From an uncultured beta proteobacterium (lineage in GTDB: Bacteria; Pseudomonadota; Gammaproteobacteria; Burkholderiales; Burkholderiaceae_C), in contig CAILKA010000317.1 in NCBI GenBank assembly GCA_903834645.1, positions 1 to 10,428 of the forward strand: DNA of 10,428 nucleotides, given 5' to 3'. Every line of letters begins with the position of its first letter. Position 1 is the first letter of the stretch. The translations under genes and the position numbers were made by a program. The notes beneath the pieces were generated by a model. That model was not told the origin of the DNA. It ran no database searches and saw only the letters and a list, made by a program, of their open reading frames with translations. Below, in pieces: positions 1-7,160 of this stretch.

Positions 1-204
1 GGCCAGCCACAGCGCCGAAGGCGGCGGGGCGTTCTCGAACTCGTAGATCGCCGGATCCGAGAGCACCTCGAACATCTCGGCCGCATGCGCCTCGACCTGA
101 GGCTCCAGGGTGTCGTGCGTGGCCGTGAGGGTTCGCAAGGCCACCTCGGCGGCCGGCGCATCGCTCACGCGCAGCGTCGGGATGGCTTCGTTCGGATGGG
201 CCAT
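1..204 (-). CDS. GNAT N-acetyltransferase, RimJ/RimL type (3' end outside window)
   Basis: Only the first 68 codons are in the window; the gene continues past base 1. The start is the ATG at 204, 23 nt after the stop of the upstream membrane-protein gene, with no clear Shine-Dalgarno. The visible part has the N-terminal pattern of RimJ/RimL-like acetyltransferases: a strand with L-x-P around residues 35-40, then a helix ending in MFEVLSDPAIYEFEN followed by a Pro-rich turn. Proteins of this family move an acetyl group from acetyl-CoA to a protein N-terminus or a small amine; the substrate cannot be told here. The acetyl-CoA-binding motif lies outside the window. It is the last visible gene of a minus-strand run from 3030 down. 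Family call is from known family pattern; substrate unknown. Confidence 0.75.
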   Translation of the reverse strand, partial: MAHPNEAIPTLRVSDAPAAEVALRTLTATHDTLEPQVEAHAAEMFEVLSDPAIYEFENAPPPSALWLA

Positions 205-227
205 GGAGGAAGGACGGGTTGAAGGGA

Positions 228-629
228 CTAGGACGAGGAGAGCCTGGCCACCAGCCAGGGGATGAAGGCCAGCGCAATCAGCCCGAAGAGCAGGTAGTTG
301 CCGCTCCTGGGGTCGAAATCGGGCCAGATCTTCGCCCAGGATTTGCGCATGAGCAACTTGCCGATGGCCACATCGAAGCCGGCCATGAAGGCCGACAGCA
401 CGAGCCCGAGCAGCAGGTGTGCCGAAGTCGACTGCAGCCCGATGCCGGGCACGAGCATCCAGCAGATGCCCAGGGCCAGCAGCGTGCCGCTGACCACGCT
501 CAGCCGGTTGGCCCGATCCTTGCCGATGCGAGGCACCACGAGCGTCATGCGGGCGATGCCGTGCAAGGTTTCCGCGCTGGCCAGCGCCACGCACAGGGCG
601 GCCGTGCGCCAGAGGGTGTCAGAGTCCAT
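228..629 (-). CDS. Uncharacterised four-helix membrane protein
   Basis: A 133-residue protein that I do not recognise by function. Four hydrophobic segments are visible at about residues 7-25, 42-61, 68-90 and 111-128, so it is probably an inner-membrane protein with both ends on one side. A charged stretch (KSWAKIWPDFDPRSGN, about 96-111) separates the last two helices, and an ETLHGIAR motif follows the first. The start is the ATG at 629, 24 nt after the PACE gene stop, with no obvious Shine-Dalgarno, which fits translation within a shared transcript. It sits between a drug-efflux-like gene and an acetyltransferase gene, so a role in the envelope or in compound handling is only a guess. Confidence 0.75.
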   Translation of the reverse strand: MDSDTLWRTAALCVALASAETLHGIARMTLVVPRIGKDRANRLSVVSGTLLALGICWMLVPGIGLQSTSAHLLLGLVLSAFMAGFDVAIGKLLMRKSWAKIWPDFDPRSGNYLLFGLIALAFIPWLVARLSSS

Positions 630-653
630 GTGCGTGTCAAACGTTGGGCGGCC

Positions 654-1082
654 TCACCGCTCGGGCAGCGCCGACTGCGGCAGCCCGAACAAGCGGTCGA
701 AAGCCCAGGTGAAGCCGATGGCGTAGAAGAAGAAGAACGCGAGCAGGCCCACGTTGGCCAGGAAGGCGTTCAGCGGCGAGGTGTCGAGCCACCACGCCAT
801 GACGGGCACGAGCAGCAGCGTCAGGCCGCCTTCGAACCCTGCGCCGTGCGCCACCCTCCTGGCCAGGCTCCTGCCCTTTGTCGCCTGGCGCGATTCCCAG
901 CGCTCGAAGAGGGCGTTGTAGACATAGTTCCAGCACAGCGCGATGCCCGACAGCAGCACGGCCAGCGCCAGCGTGGAGGCCTGCGGCTTGTCGAAGACGA
1001 AGCCGAGCACGGGCCCGACGAAGGCCACCGCGAACACCTCGTAGAGCACGGCCTGGAACACGCGGCGTGTGGTCGGCCTCAC
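654..1082 (-). CDS. PACE-family efflux transporter (two bacterial transmembrane pair domains)
   Basis: A 142-residue protein with two tandem BTP domains, the layout and length of the PACE family (AceI of Acinetobacter is similar in size), which exports biocides such as chlorhexidine and short diamines using the proton gradient. Repeat 1 covers about residues 1-63 and includes a glutamate at position 15, the position known to be essential in AceI, and a WNYVYNALFE motif at 51-60. Repeat 2 covers about 75-140, with FEGG at 83-86 and YAIGFTWAFDRLFG at 120-133. Four hydrophobic helices lie near 12-30, 36-55, 82-99 and 105-125. The start is a GTG whose bases overlap the esterase stop (GTGA), so translation is probably coupled. 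Family assignment is strong; substrate is unknown. Confidence 0.9.
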   Translation of the reverse strand: MRPTTRRVFQAVLYEVFAVAFVGPVLGFVFDKPQASTLALAVLLSGIALCWNYVYNALFERWESRQATKGRSLARRVAHGAGFEGGLTLLLVPVMAWWLDTSPLNAFLANVGLLAFFFFYAIGFTWAFDRLFGLPQSALPER

Positions 1083-2077
1083 GGGCGCGGCTCCGGTGCG
1101 GCGAGCCCGAGGGCCTGGCGGTAGAAGCGGCCGTTGCTTTCGCCCAGGGCCTCGAGCAGGGCGCGCGGTTCGTGCCCGATGCCGGGCAGCTCCACATAGG
1201 CGTGCGCGATGCCCAGCTCGGCCATCCGCTGGCGGAACTGTCGGTTGAGCTCGCGCGTGTCGTCGAGCGTCCCCACCGCGTGGCGCACGACCGTGCGGCG
1301 CTCACGCAGGCTGGGCGCCGCGGCGGCGGCCAGCATCCACGGGCTGATGGCCTGGAAGTAGTCCAGATCGTTGCTGCATACCTCCCGCAGGAGCTGCTCG
1401 CGCAGCCGTGGGTTGCGCTGCGCGCGAGGGCCGCGCAGGTCCAGGTCGAAGGGGCCGCCGGCGAGGATGGAGATGCCCGCGAAGAGCTGCGGGTGCTTGA
1501 AGCCCAGACGTGCCGCGCCATAGCCGCCCATGCTGAAGCCCTCGACGATGCGTCCCTCGCGCGCGGCGATCGTGCGAAAGCTCTGGTCCACATGGGGGAT
1601 GACTTCGCGGATGAAGACCGTCTCCACCGGCGATGCGCCGTCCTTCGAGTCGGCCCACAAGCGCCTGGGCAGGCCGTTGACGAAGACCACGATCATCGGC
1701 GGCACGCGGCCGGCCTCGATGGCCTCGTCGAAGAGCCGCGACAGCGGGCGCACGGCGGCCACACCGCCTTCGGTGCCGTGCAGCCAGTAGAGCACCGGCA
1801 GGCGCTCGGTCGAGCGGTCGTGCGCAGCGGGCACGTAGGCGTGGTAGCTCACCTTCGTGCCGACGGTGGCGCTGTCGAAGGTCCGGAAGGTGACGCGCGG
1901 CGCCTGCACCTGCGCGGTCACCCAGGGCAGGGTCGGGTCGGCTGGGCCTGCTACGGGCTGTGCGGCCCCCAGGAGCGGCAGCGCCACGAGCGCGACGCTG
2001 CCGGCCCGGATCAGCCATGCGCGCAAGCGAGCGGGCCTCGAAGGCAAGGGTCGATGGGGTTTCGGGAGAGAGGGCAT
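1079..2077 (-). CDS. Secreted alpha/beta-hydrolase, esterase (Fes/esterase D-like)
   Basis: A 332-residue exported hydrolase. I chose the ATG at 2077 because it opens a typical signal peptide: basic residues (RPARLRAWLIR) followed by a hydrophobic core AGSVALVALPLLGAAQ; longer upstream readings would run into the preceding gene. The nucleophile elbow is GFSMGG with Ser about 182; a plausible acid is in GTLDD (about 272-273) and the histidine is in GIGHE (about 302). YWLHGTEGG supplies the oxyanion-hole HG. Family members cleave ester bonds (feruloyl, S-formylglutathione, siderophore or mycolyl esters), so the substrate is open. It starts 22 nt after a GNAT gene, and its stop overlaps the PACE start by 4 nt. 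No good Shine-Dalgarno is visible before the start. Confidence 0.85.
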   Translation of the reverse strand: MPSLPKPHRPLPSRPARLRAWLIRAGSVALVALPLLGAAQPVAGPADPTLPWVTAQVQAPRVTFRTFDSATVGTKVSYHAYVPAAHDRSTERLPVLYWLHGTEGGVAAVRPLSRLFDEAIEAGRVPPMIVVFVNGLPRRLWADSKDGASPVETVFIREVIPHVDQSFRTIAAREGRIVEGFSMGGYGAARLGFKHPQLFAGISILAGGPFDLDLRGPRAQRNPRLREQLLREVCSNDLDYFQAISPWMLAAAAAPSLRERRTVVRHAVGTLDDTRELNRQFRQRMAELGIAHAYVELPGIGHEPRALLEALGESNGRFYRQALGLAAPEPRP

Positions 2078-2099
2078 GCAAGTTGACAGGCGCGAAGGG

Positions 2100-2528
2100 T
2101 CAGCCGGGTTCGACCAGCGGCTTGACCAGGATGTGCCGGTTGAAGGGGCCGACATAGCCCGCCACGACCGCCACGCTGCGGTAGCCGAGCCGGCCGTAGA
2201 AAGCGGCCACGCCGTCATCCAGCGTCTCGATGAGGGCGTCGCGGCAGCCGCGGCGCGCGGCCTGCGACTCCAGGGCCTGCAGGATGCGCCGCGCCAGGCC
2301 CTGCCGGCGCAGCTCCTCGCAGACCCACAGGTGGCTCACGAACAGGCGCTGGTACTCGGTGCGACCCGACCCGCCCGCGACCACGCGGGAGCCGTCGCGC
2401 ACCAGGCAGGAGATGGGCTCGGCGTTCCCGTCCCGGGCCTGTGCCCGCCCGTGGGAGAAGACACCCTCGGAGACGACCTGCAGGTCCGCTTCGGGCGCGT
2501 GGGCGTCCACGGTCCAGTTGAGAGGCAT
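2100..2528 (-). CDS. GNAT-family N-acetyltransferase
   Basis: A 142-residue single-domain GNAT protein. Motif A, the acetyl-CoA pyrophosphate loop, reads RRQGLA at about residues 74-79, after the strand LFVSHLWVCEEL. The motif B region ends with AAFYGRLGY (about 108-116), typical of the C-terminal half of small GNATs. The gene begins at ATG 2528, 46 nt after the stop of the GFA gene, and ends 22 nt before the esterase start, so it probably sits inside one minus-strand transcript. The substrate cannot be told; small GNATs of this kind acetylate amines, antibiotics or proteins. It differs clearly from the other two GNAT genes in the window, so these are not recent duplicates. Confidence 0.85.
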   Translation of the reverse strand: MPLNWTVDAHAPEADLQVVSEGVFSHGRAQARDGNAEPISCLVRDGSRVVAGGSGRTEYQRLFVSHLWVCEELRRQGLARRILQALESQAARRGCRDALIETLDDGVAAFYGRLGYRSVAVVAGYVGPFNRHILVKPLVEPG

Positions 2529-2574
2529 GCTGGCTGCCGCGTTCGATCAGTCAGTTGCAGCTCGCCTCAGCCAT

Positions 2575-3030
2575 TCAGCTTTCGTGCGAACGCACATCGG
2601 CTGCCGAGGTTGGCGCAGCCGGCAGGAAGGACTGCTGTTGCGGCGAGCCGGGGATCGAAGACAGATTCGACACCCAGGCCAGCTCGGAATGCTGCCAGAT
2701 CTGCACGGCAGGCTGGAACTGTGCACGCTGCTTCACGCAGCCGAGCCGGATGACAACCGAGGTCGGGTTCTCCACTGCGGTGGCCCACAGCGGCGTGCCG
2801 CACTCAGGGCAGAAGACCTGGGCACGGCGGTTGCCGCTTTGCGCAACCTTGACGTAGCTCTTGGTCTGGCCCTTGACCGCGAGCGTGTCGCAGGGCGCAG
2901 CGACGACGGCGCGAAAGGGCGCACCCGACAACACCTGGCAGTCCGCGCAGTGGCACACCATGACGCGGCCGGGATCGACCTGCGCAGTGAACGAAACCGC
3001 CCCGCAGTGACAACTACCGTCGATGTGCAT
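2575..3030 (-). CDS. GFA (CENP-V/GFA-like) zinc-binding protein
   Basis: A 151-residue protein of the GFA fold, named after glutathione-dependent formaldehyde-activating enzyme; most members are uncharacterised. The expected zinc ligands are visible: CHC at residues 7-9, CHCADC at 26-31 and CPEC at 74-77. The start at ATG 3030 gives the usual GFA N-terminus (hydrophilic strand, then SCHCG) and has a well-spaced AGGAG upstream. The 3' tail after about residue 125 (Ser, Gln and Pro rich) is not conserved family sequence. It is divergent from the oligoendopeptidase gene and may lead the minus-strand run below it. True formaldehyde activity is doubtful for most homologues, so I call only the fold. 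Confidence 0.9.
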   Translation of the reverse strand: MHIDGSCHCGAVSFTAQVDPGRVMVCHCADCQVLSGAPFRAVVAAPCDTLAVKGQTKSYVKVAQSGNRRAQVFCPECGTPLWATAVENPTSVVIRLGCVKQRAQFQPAVQIWQHSELAWVSNLSSIPGSPQQQSFLPAAPTSAADVRSHES

Positions 3031-3037
3031 GGCAAGG

Positions 3038-3042
3038 CTCCT
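3038..3042 (-). promoter_or_regulatory. Ribosome binding site for the GFA gene
   Basis: AGGAG on the minus strand with 7 nt before the ATG at 3030. It is one of the few clear Shine-Dalgarno sequences in the window and fixes the GFA start against the very long open frame that continues upstream, antisense to the peptidase gene. Confidence 0.65.
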
Positions 3043-3201
3043 GATCCGTGAAGCTGACACCCGAGTGGAGGAACGCGCACAGCCGTTCACCGGGCGCGCC
3101 GGCTGGCAGTATGGGCCGAAGGTGATCACGACCGCCAGGCCGGCGCGCATGACCGCACCGCCGCGTCGGCCGGTGCGCCACCGCACAATCCACGTCCCTC
3201 C
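3043..3201. promoter_or_regulatory. Divergent intergenic region between GFA and oligoendopeptidase genes
   Basis: The 171-nt gap from 3031 to 3201 separates genes read in opposite directions, so both leftward and rightward promoters should lie here unless one gene is read from elsewhere. I could not find a convincing sigma-70 -35/-10 pair or an operator on either strand. The inference rests on gene orientation only. Confidence 0.3.
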
Positions 3202-5178
3202 ATGAAGACGCTTGCCATGAAGATGAGGCTTGTCCATGCCGCCTGGCCCCTGGCAGCGGCCGCCCTGAGCCTGGGGCTGTGCACGGCCACGTCCGCGCGC
3301 GCCCAGAGCGATGGCTTCGACAGCGAGGTTTGGCTGGCTGCCTCGCCGGCTGCCTCGCCCGGTGGCGCCAGCACCGCGGCCACCACCGATCCGCGCTACG
3401 TCTGGGATCTCTCGACGATCTTCCGCGACGACGCGGCCTGGGAGGCCGAGCGCCGGGCCCTGCTGGCCGAGGTGCCGCGCGTGGCGGCGCTGCGCGAGGG
3501 CTTCGGGCGCGACGCGGCGAGCCTGCGCGCCGCGCTCGACCAGCTCTCGGCCGTGAACCAGCGGCTGCGGCGCCTGGGCACCTACGCCAGCGCCCTGGCC
3601 AGCACCGACAACCGCAACCCGCGCCACCAGGAGCGCAGTGGCCAGGCGCGCGCCGTGTTCGGCCAGATCGGCAGCGCCACGGCCTGGGTGAACGGCGCCC
3701 TGCGCGAGCTCGGCGCCGAGCGGCTGGAAGCCTTCCTGCGGGCCGAGCCCGGCCTGGCCCCGCATCGCGTGCGGATCCAGGAGGTACAGCGCCTGGCGCG
3801 CCACCAGCTCCGGCCCGAGGCCGAGACGGCGCTGGCCGCGATGGCGCCCATGATGGGTGCGACCACGCAGGTCCGCACGCTGCTCGTCACCACCGACATC
3901 GAGTGGCCCACCCTCACGGTGGACGGGCAGCCCGTGCAGGTGGACAACATCGGCTACCAGCGCCTGCGCGCCCACCCCGACCGCGCCGTGCGCCAGCAGG
4001 CCTTCGAGGCCCTTTTCAAGACCTACGCCCGCTTCCAGGGCAGCCTGGGCGCGGCGCTGGCCCAGCGCGTGGAAGCGGGCGTGGCGCAGGCCCGGCTGCG
4101 CCAGCACCCGAGTGCGGTGGCGGCAAGCCTGGCCAGCGATGCGATCCCCGAGAGCGTGTACCGCACGCTGGTGGCCGAGACGAACCGCGCACTGCCCACG
4201 CTGCACCGCTACCTCAAGCTGCGCCAGCGGATGCTCAATCTGCCCGACCTCGCCTATCACGATGTCTACCCCGACCTCGTCACGGCGCCGCGCCGCTACA
4301 GCCCCGAGGACGCGGCCGAGCTGACGCTCGCATCGGTGGCGCCGCTGGGCGCGGCCTACCAGCAGCAGCTGCGCCAGGCACTCGCGGCGCGCACGATGCA
4401 CGTGTACCCGGCGCCGGGCAAGAGCTCGGGTGCCTACCAGAGCGGCGTCTACGGGCAGGTGCCGCTCATCTTCCTGAACCACCAGGACACCTTCGACAGC
4501 GTCAGCACCTACACGCACGAGTGGGGCCACGGCATGCACACGCTGCTGGCCAACGGCGCGCAGCCCTTCGAGACCGCCGGCTACCCCCTGTTCCTCGCCG
4601 AGATTGCGGCCTTCACGCACGAGCTGCTGCTGGCCGCCCACGTGCAGAAGGCGGCTCGGACGCGCGAGGAGCGCATCTTCTACCTGGGCGAGGCCATCGA
4701 CCGCATCCGCGGCGCGTTCTTCCGCCAGGCCATGTTCGCCGAGTTCGAGCTCGCGCTGCACGACGCCGTGCAGCGCGGCGAGGCGCTGTCGGGCACGCGC
4801 ATGACGCGCCAGTACTGCGAGCTCCTGCGCAAGTACCACGGGGCCGACACGGGCGTGATGCGCATCGACCCCGTCGTGTGCACCGAGTGGGCCTACATCC
4901 CCCACTTCCACCGGCCCTTCTACGTCTACCAGTACGCCACCAGCATGGCCGCTGCCACGCACTTCACGCAGCAGCTGCTCACCGGTTCGACTGCCGCGCG
5001 CGACACCTACCTCGGCGTGCTGCGCTCGGGCGGCTCGCGCCACCCGGTGCCGCTGCTGCGCGAGGCGGGCCTGGACATGGACAGCCCGCTGCCCTACCAG
5101 GCGTTGGCGCGCCACATGGAGCGGCTGATGGACGAGCTCGAGTCGCTGCTGCCGGCCGGGATGGCGAAACCCCGCTGA
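3202..5178 (+). CDS. pepF: M3-family oligoendopeptidase F with signal peptide
   Basis: A 658-residue zinc metallopeptidase that cuts short peptides. The catalytic motif is HEWGH at residues 439-443, and the third zinc ligand is probably E467 in FLAEIAAF, 24 residues after the second His, the same spacing as in known PepF proteins. The preceding GAYQSGVYG and FLNHQDTFDSVSTYT segments and the C-terminal HFHRPFYVYQYATS match the PepF active-site cleft. The N-terminal lobe begins near YVWDLSTIF (about 66). Residues 1-34 look like a signal peptide, with likely cleavage after SARA, implying periplasmic action, unlike cytosolic PepF of lactic bacteria. The start may be ATG 3202, 3217 or 3223; none has a clear Shine-Dalgarno. 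It is the only plus-strand gene here. Confidence 0.93.
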   Translation: MKTLAMKMRLVHAAWPLAAAALSLGLCTATSARAQSDGFDSEVWLAASPAASPGGASTAATTDPRYVWDLSTIFRDDAAWEAERRALLAEVPRVAALREGFGRDAASLRAALDQLSAVNQRLRRLGTYASALASTDNRNPRHQERSGQARAVFGQIGSATAWVNGALRELGAERLEAFLRAEPGLAPHRVRIQEVQRLARHQLRPEAETALAAMAPMMGATTQVRTLLVTTDIEWPTLTVDGQPVQVDNIGYQRLRAHPDRAVRQQAFEALFKTYARFQGSLGAALAQRVEAGVAQARLRQHPSAVAASLASDAIPESVYRTLVAETNRALPTLHRYLKLRQRMLNLPDLAYHDVYPDLVTAPRRYSPEDAAELTLASVAPLGAAYQQQLRQALAARTMHVYPAPGKSSGAYQSGVYGQVPLIFLNHQDTFDSVSTYTHEWGHGMHTLLANGAQPFETAGYPLFLAEIAAFTHELLLAAHVQKAARTREERIFYLGEAIDRIRGAFFRQAMFAEFELALHDAVQRGEALSGTRMTRQYCELLRKYHGADTGVMRIDPVVCTEWAYIPHFHRPFYVYQYATSMAAATHFTQQLLTGSTAARDTYLGVLRSGGSRHPVPLLREAGLDMDSPLPYQALARHMERLMDELESLLPAGMAKPR

Positions 5179-5224
5179 GGGCACGGTTGGTACGCGGCGT
5201 GCCTGCCTAGGTCCGCCGCTTTCT

Positions 5225-5248
5225 GGAGCCCCACAGGTGGGCTGCTCC
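5225..5248 (+). terminator. Possible terminator hairpin after the oligoendopeptidase gene
   Basis: GGAGC and GCTCC arms enclose CCCA and TGGG arms with a CAGG loop, giving about nine base pairs and a two-base bulge. It lies 47 nt after the peptidase stop, between convergently read genes. There is no T run, so intrinsic termination is uncertain. Confidence 0.3.
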
Positions 5249-5366
5249 ACAGATCGCCGACCCGACGATCAGCGTGCGTGAATCGCAGGCTCACGCCCAG
5301 CAGGAACGCCACCCGAAGCCAGGAGGGCTGCTGTGGCGGGCGTCATCGTCATGTGCCCAGGGTGAA

Positions 5367-6092
5367 TCAAGCCGCGCCCGCGATCAGCGCCTTCATGTCC
5401 GCATAGTCGTAGACCGCACTCTGGCCGGGGGTGGCCCGTGCGGCGGCGACCATGGCCTGTGCGATCTCTGTCGTTCGGATCGGGCGATAGCGGGCCGGCA
5501 GCAGCGGCGAGAGCAGCGAAAGCGCGGCTGCCAGCGCCCCCGGGGTGTGCGCAGAGCCGATGATCACCGAGGGCCGGAAGATGCTCACCACGTCCAGCCC
5601 CTGACGGCAGACGGCCTCTTCGGCCTCCCCCTTGACGCGGCAGTACCGCGGCATCCCGGCTGCACCGGAGCCGGTGGCCTTGGCGCGGATATCTGCACCG
5701 ATGGCCGACATGAAGGCCAGGTGGCGGACCCGGCCGGATACCTGCAGCCCCCTGGCAAACGCCGCGTTGAGGTCGACGTCCACGGCCCGGTGCTCGGCCA
5801 GCGACAGCCGGGCCGTGCCGGCCCCGACCCCCATGACACTGAACCCCACGGCCTCGCCGTCGCACACGGTCAGCGCGTCGACAACGGCCTGCTGGAGCGC
5901 CTGCGGCTGCATGTCGGGAACGAGCCGCTCCACCACCTTTGCCGAGGCGCTGGTGTGAGAGCCCATGGGGCGCCGCGCGATGACGATCACGTGGGAGAAC
6001 TGCGGGTTGCGCTCAATCTCGGCCAGCAAAGCCTGGCCCACCGAGCCCGAGGCTCCGAGCACGATCGCGGTGCGGGCGGGCTGTGCGTTCAC
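5367..6092 (-). CDS. NAD(P)-binding oxidoreductase, atypical SDR (HTATIP2-like)
   Basis: A 241-residue Rossmann-fold protein. The N-terminal nucleotide loop is GASGSVG at residues 13-19, after strand TAIVL. A serine in LAFMSAIGAD (about 129) and YCRVK at 150-154 match the SDR Ser/YxxxK catalytic arrangement, and VSIFRPSVIIG at 169-179 is the conserved strand and loop of atypical SDRs. Relatives include the human HTATIP2/TIP30 group; the bacterial substrate is unknown. The start is a GTG at 6092 whose bases overlap the stop of the CWC gene (GTGA), so the two are probably translationally coupled. A decayed copy of residues about 169-182 is found at 6837-6871. Confidence 0.85.
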   Translation of the reverse strand: MNAQPARTAIVLGASGSVGQALLAEIERNPQFSHVIVIARRPMGSHTSASAKVVERLVPDMQPQALQQAVVDALTVCDGEAVGFSVMGVGAGTARLSLAEHRAVDVDLNAAFARGLQVSGRVRHLAFMSAIGADIRAKATGSGAAGMPRYCRVKGEAEEAVCRQGLDVVSIFRPSVIIGSAHTPGALAAALSLLSPLLPARYRPIRTTEIAQAMVAAARATPGQSAVYDYADMKALIAGAA

Positions 6093-6337
6093 CGCTGCGT
6101 CCTGGTTTGCGCGTGGCCGGAGTGGCTGTCCACGCAGTGGCGGCAGATGCAGGCCTGGCCCCTGAGCGCCTCGGGCACCGCCAGGAGCAAGGGCTCAGGG
6201 AAGCGCCGTGCCTTGCCCCAGCAATCGACCTCGAAGGAGCCGGCAGCCGAGACCGCGCACGCATTGGGCCCGCCGCAGATCGGGCAAAGCGGGGCGCTGA
6301 GCGGGGAGTCAGGCGTCGCTGCGCAGCGGCAAGTCAT
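6089..6337 (-). CDS. Cysteine-rich CWC-family protein
   Basis: A small protein (82 residues from ATG 6337) with the layout of the Cys-rich CWC domain: CPICGGPNAC at 18-27, a Cys-Trp pair at 39-40, RFPEPLLLAVPEALRG at 45-60, then CICRHC at 63-68. Function of the family is unknown; the cysteines suggest a small zinc site. The family-naming C-W-C reads C-W-G here, so one usual cysteine is missing. The start is uncertain: ATG 6337 overlaps the GNAT gene by 29 nt and has no Shine-Dalgarno; ATG 6382 is also open, and a non-ATG start nearer the conserved core cannot be excluded. Its stop overlaps the SDR start. Confidence 0.75.
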   Translation of the reverse strand: MTCRCAATPDSPLSAPLCPICGGPNACAVSAAGSFEVDCWGKARRFPEPLLLAVPEALRGQACICRHCVDSHSGHAQTRTQR

Positions 6338-6758
6338 AGCGGATGAAGCCGTTGTACTGAGCGACCTTGTCGTAGAGCACACGGGCCACGGCGTTGCCCT
6401 CCTGGGTCAGCCAGTAGTACCGAGCGGCACCAGCCGCACGCGCCTGCGCTGCCACCGCGCCGATCAGCGCACGGCCCACCCCCTGGCCCCTGGCCTCAGG
6501 GGCGGTGTAGAGGTCCTGCAGGTAGCAGACCCGGTCTGCCCAGGTGCTGCCGTGATGCAGGAAGTGCGCGATGCCGACCAGGCGGCCGTCGATGCTGGCC
6601 CCCAGGCCTCGAACGTCCTGCGCGGCCATCAGCCGGCTCCACGCCCGGTCGTATTCCTGCTCGGTCGTGGGCGTCCGGTAGAAGGCCTTGTAGGCTTGTG
6701 CGAGCGGCTGCCAGCCCGACCTGTGTTGCGGGGCCAGAGGATGGATGTCGATGCTCAC
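6309..6758 (-). CDS. GNAT-family N-acetyltransferase
   Basis: A 149-residue GNAT protein. The acetyl-CoA loop is ARGQGVG at residues 89-95, following YLQDLYTAPE (79-88), and a C-terminal ARVLYDKVAQYNGFIRY segment (125-141) is the usual motif B region of GNATs acting on small amines or protein termini. The start is a GTG at 6758 with GGAGG about 5 nt upstream. The end overlaps the CWC gene, so GNAT, CWC and SDR form a compact minus-strand unit. The final bases (GCGACGCCTGAC, including the stop) are identical to those ending the GFA gene at 7207. Substrate unknown. Confidence 0.87.
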   Translation of the reverse strand: MSIDIHPLAPQHRSGWQPLAQAYKAFYRTPTTEQEYDRAWSRLMAAQDVRGLGASIDGRLVGIAHFLHHGSTWADRVCYLQDLYTAPEARGQGVGRALIGAVAAQARAAGAARYYWLTQEGNAVARVLYDKVAQYNGFIRYDLPLRSDA

Positions 6759-6836
6759 GCGCCCTCCGAGGATGCAGCAGCGCCGATGGTAGCGCCCGCC
6801 CTCCTGCCGGGGCCCTTGCGAGCGGCCCCGTGCGGG

Positions 6837-6871
6837 GAGCCGATGGTCACCGAGGGTCGAAGATGCTCACC
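6837..6871 (-). pseudogene. Decayed copy of part of the SDR gene
   Basis: These 35 bases match 5554-5589, inside the SDR gene, at 33 of 36 aligned columns with two mismatches and one single-base gap, in the same orientation. They correspond to SDR residues about 169-181 (VSIFRPSVIIG...). The gap breaks the frame, and weak similarity may continue to about 6790 (a GCTAC...CG stretch like that coding RYRP). A 7-bp stem with arms CGGGGCC and GGCCCCG lies at 6808-6830. The DUF2164 stop codon falls inside the copied segment, so that gene may use decayed SDR sequence as its end. Confidence 0.55.
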
Positions 6872-7145
6872 GCCGCGGCTTCGTTCCCTGCTTGCCTTGG
6901 CGGCGCCAGTACTGAAACTCGTCCTCGTGGATCTCGAGATCGAGCTCCTGCACACGCGCGGCCAGCCGCTCCTGGACGTCTGCCACGGCCTGGTTGTAGA
7001 TGCTCGGCCCGACCTCCTCGATGAAGAAGCTCAGGAGGGCGCCGGCTGCGATGTTGCCGACGCGCTCCTCGAAGTTCTCGCTGAGGTAGCGCTCAAGCGA
7101 GGCCAGGGCTTCGGCCCGCAGGGGTTTGGACAGTTCGATTGCCAT
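6867..7145 (-). CDS. DUF2164-family protein
   Basis: A 92-residue cytosolic protein of the DUF2164 family, function unknown. It shows the family hallmarks: an N-terminal IELSKPLR (3-10), a helix LERYLSENFEERVG (17-30), IAAGALLSFFIEEVGPSIYNQ (32-52) and a polar C-terminal helix with LDLEIHEDEF. Length is typical for the family (about 80-95). The start is the ATG at 7145, 61 nt after the GFA stop, with no clear Shine-Dalgarno. The last codons (about RQGKQGTKPRR) and the stop lie at or in a segment derived from the SDR gene, so the native 3' end may have been altered. Nothing links it functionally to its neighbours. Confidence 0.88.
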   Translation of the reverse strand: MAIELSKPLRAEALASLERYLSENFEERVGNIAAGALLSFFIEEVGPSIYNQAVADVQERLAARVQELDLEIHEDEFQYWRRQGKQGTKPRR

Positions 7146-7160
7146 GGGTGGCCGGCGGGA

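Noticed and set aside
633..648. TCAAACGTTGGGC, resembling the 3' end of an integron attC site
   Set aside because: No matching L' arm or partner core is present nearby, the 24-nt gap between two tightly spaced genes is too short, and GTTRRRY matches are expected by chance in 10 kb.
1302..2081. An alternative minus-strand frame overlapping the esterase gene
   Set aside because: Arg/Ala/Pro-rich translation with no signal peptide or hydrolase motifs, whereas the chosen frame has GFSMGG, GIGHE and a signal peptide.
2575..5250. An 891-codon open frame on the minus strand, antisense to the oligoendopeptidase gene
   Set aside because: Only its last 151 codons (the GFA protein) look like a protein. 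The rest is low-complexity His/Gln/Arg/Ala sequence typical of the antisense frame of a GC-rich gene.
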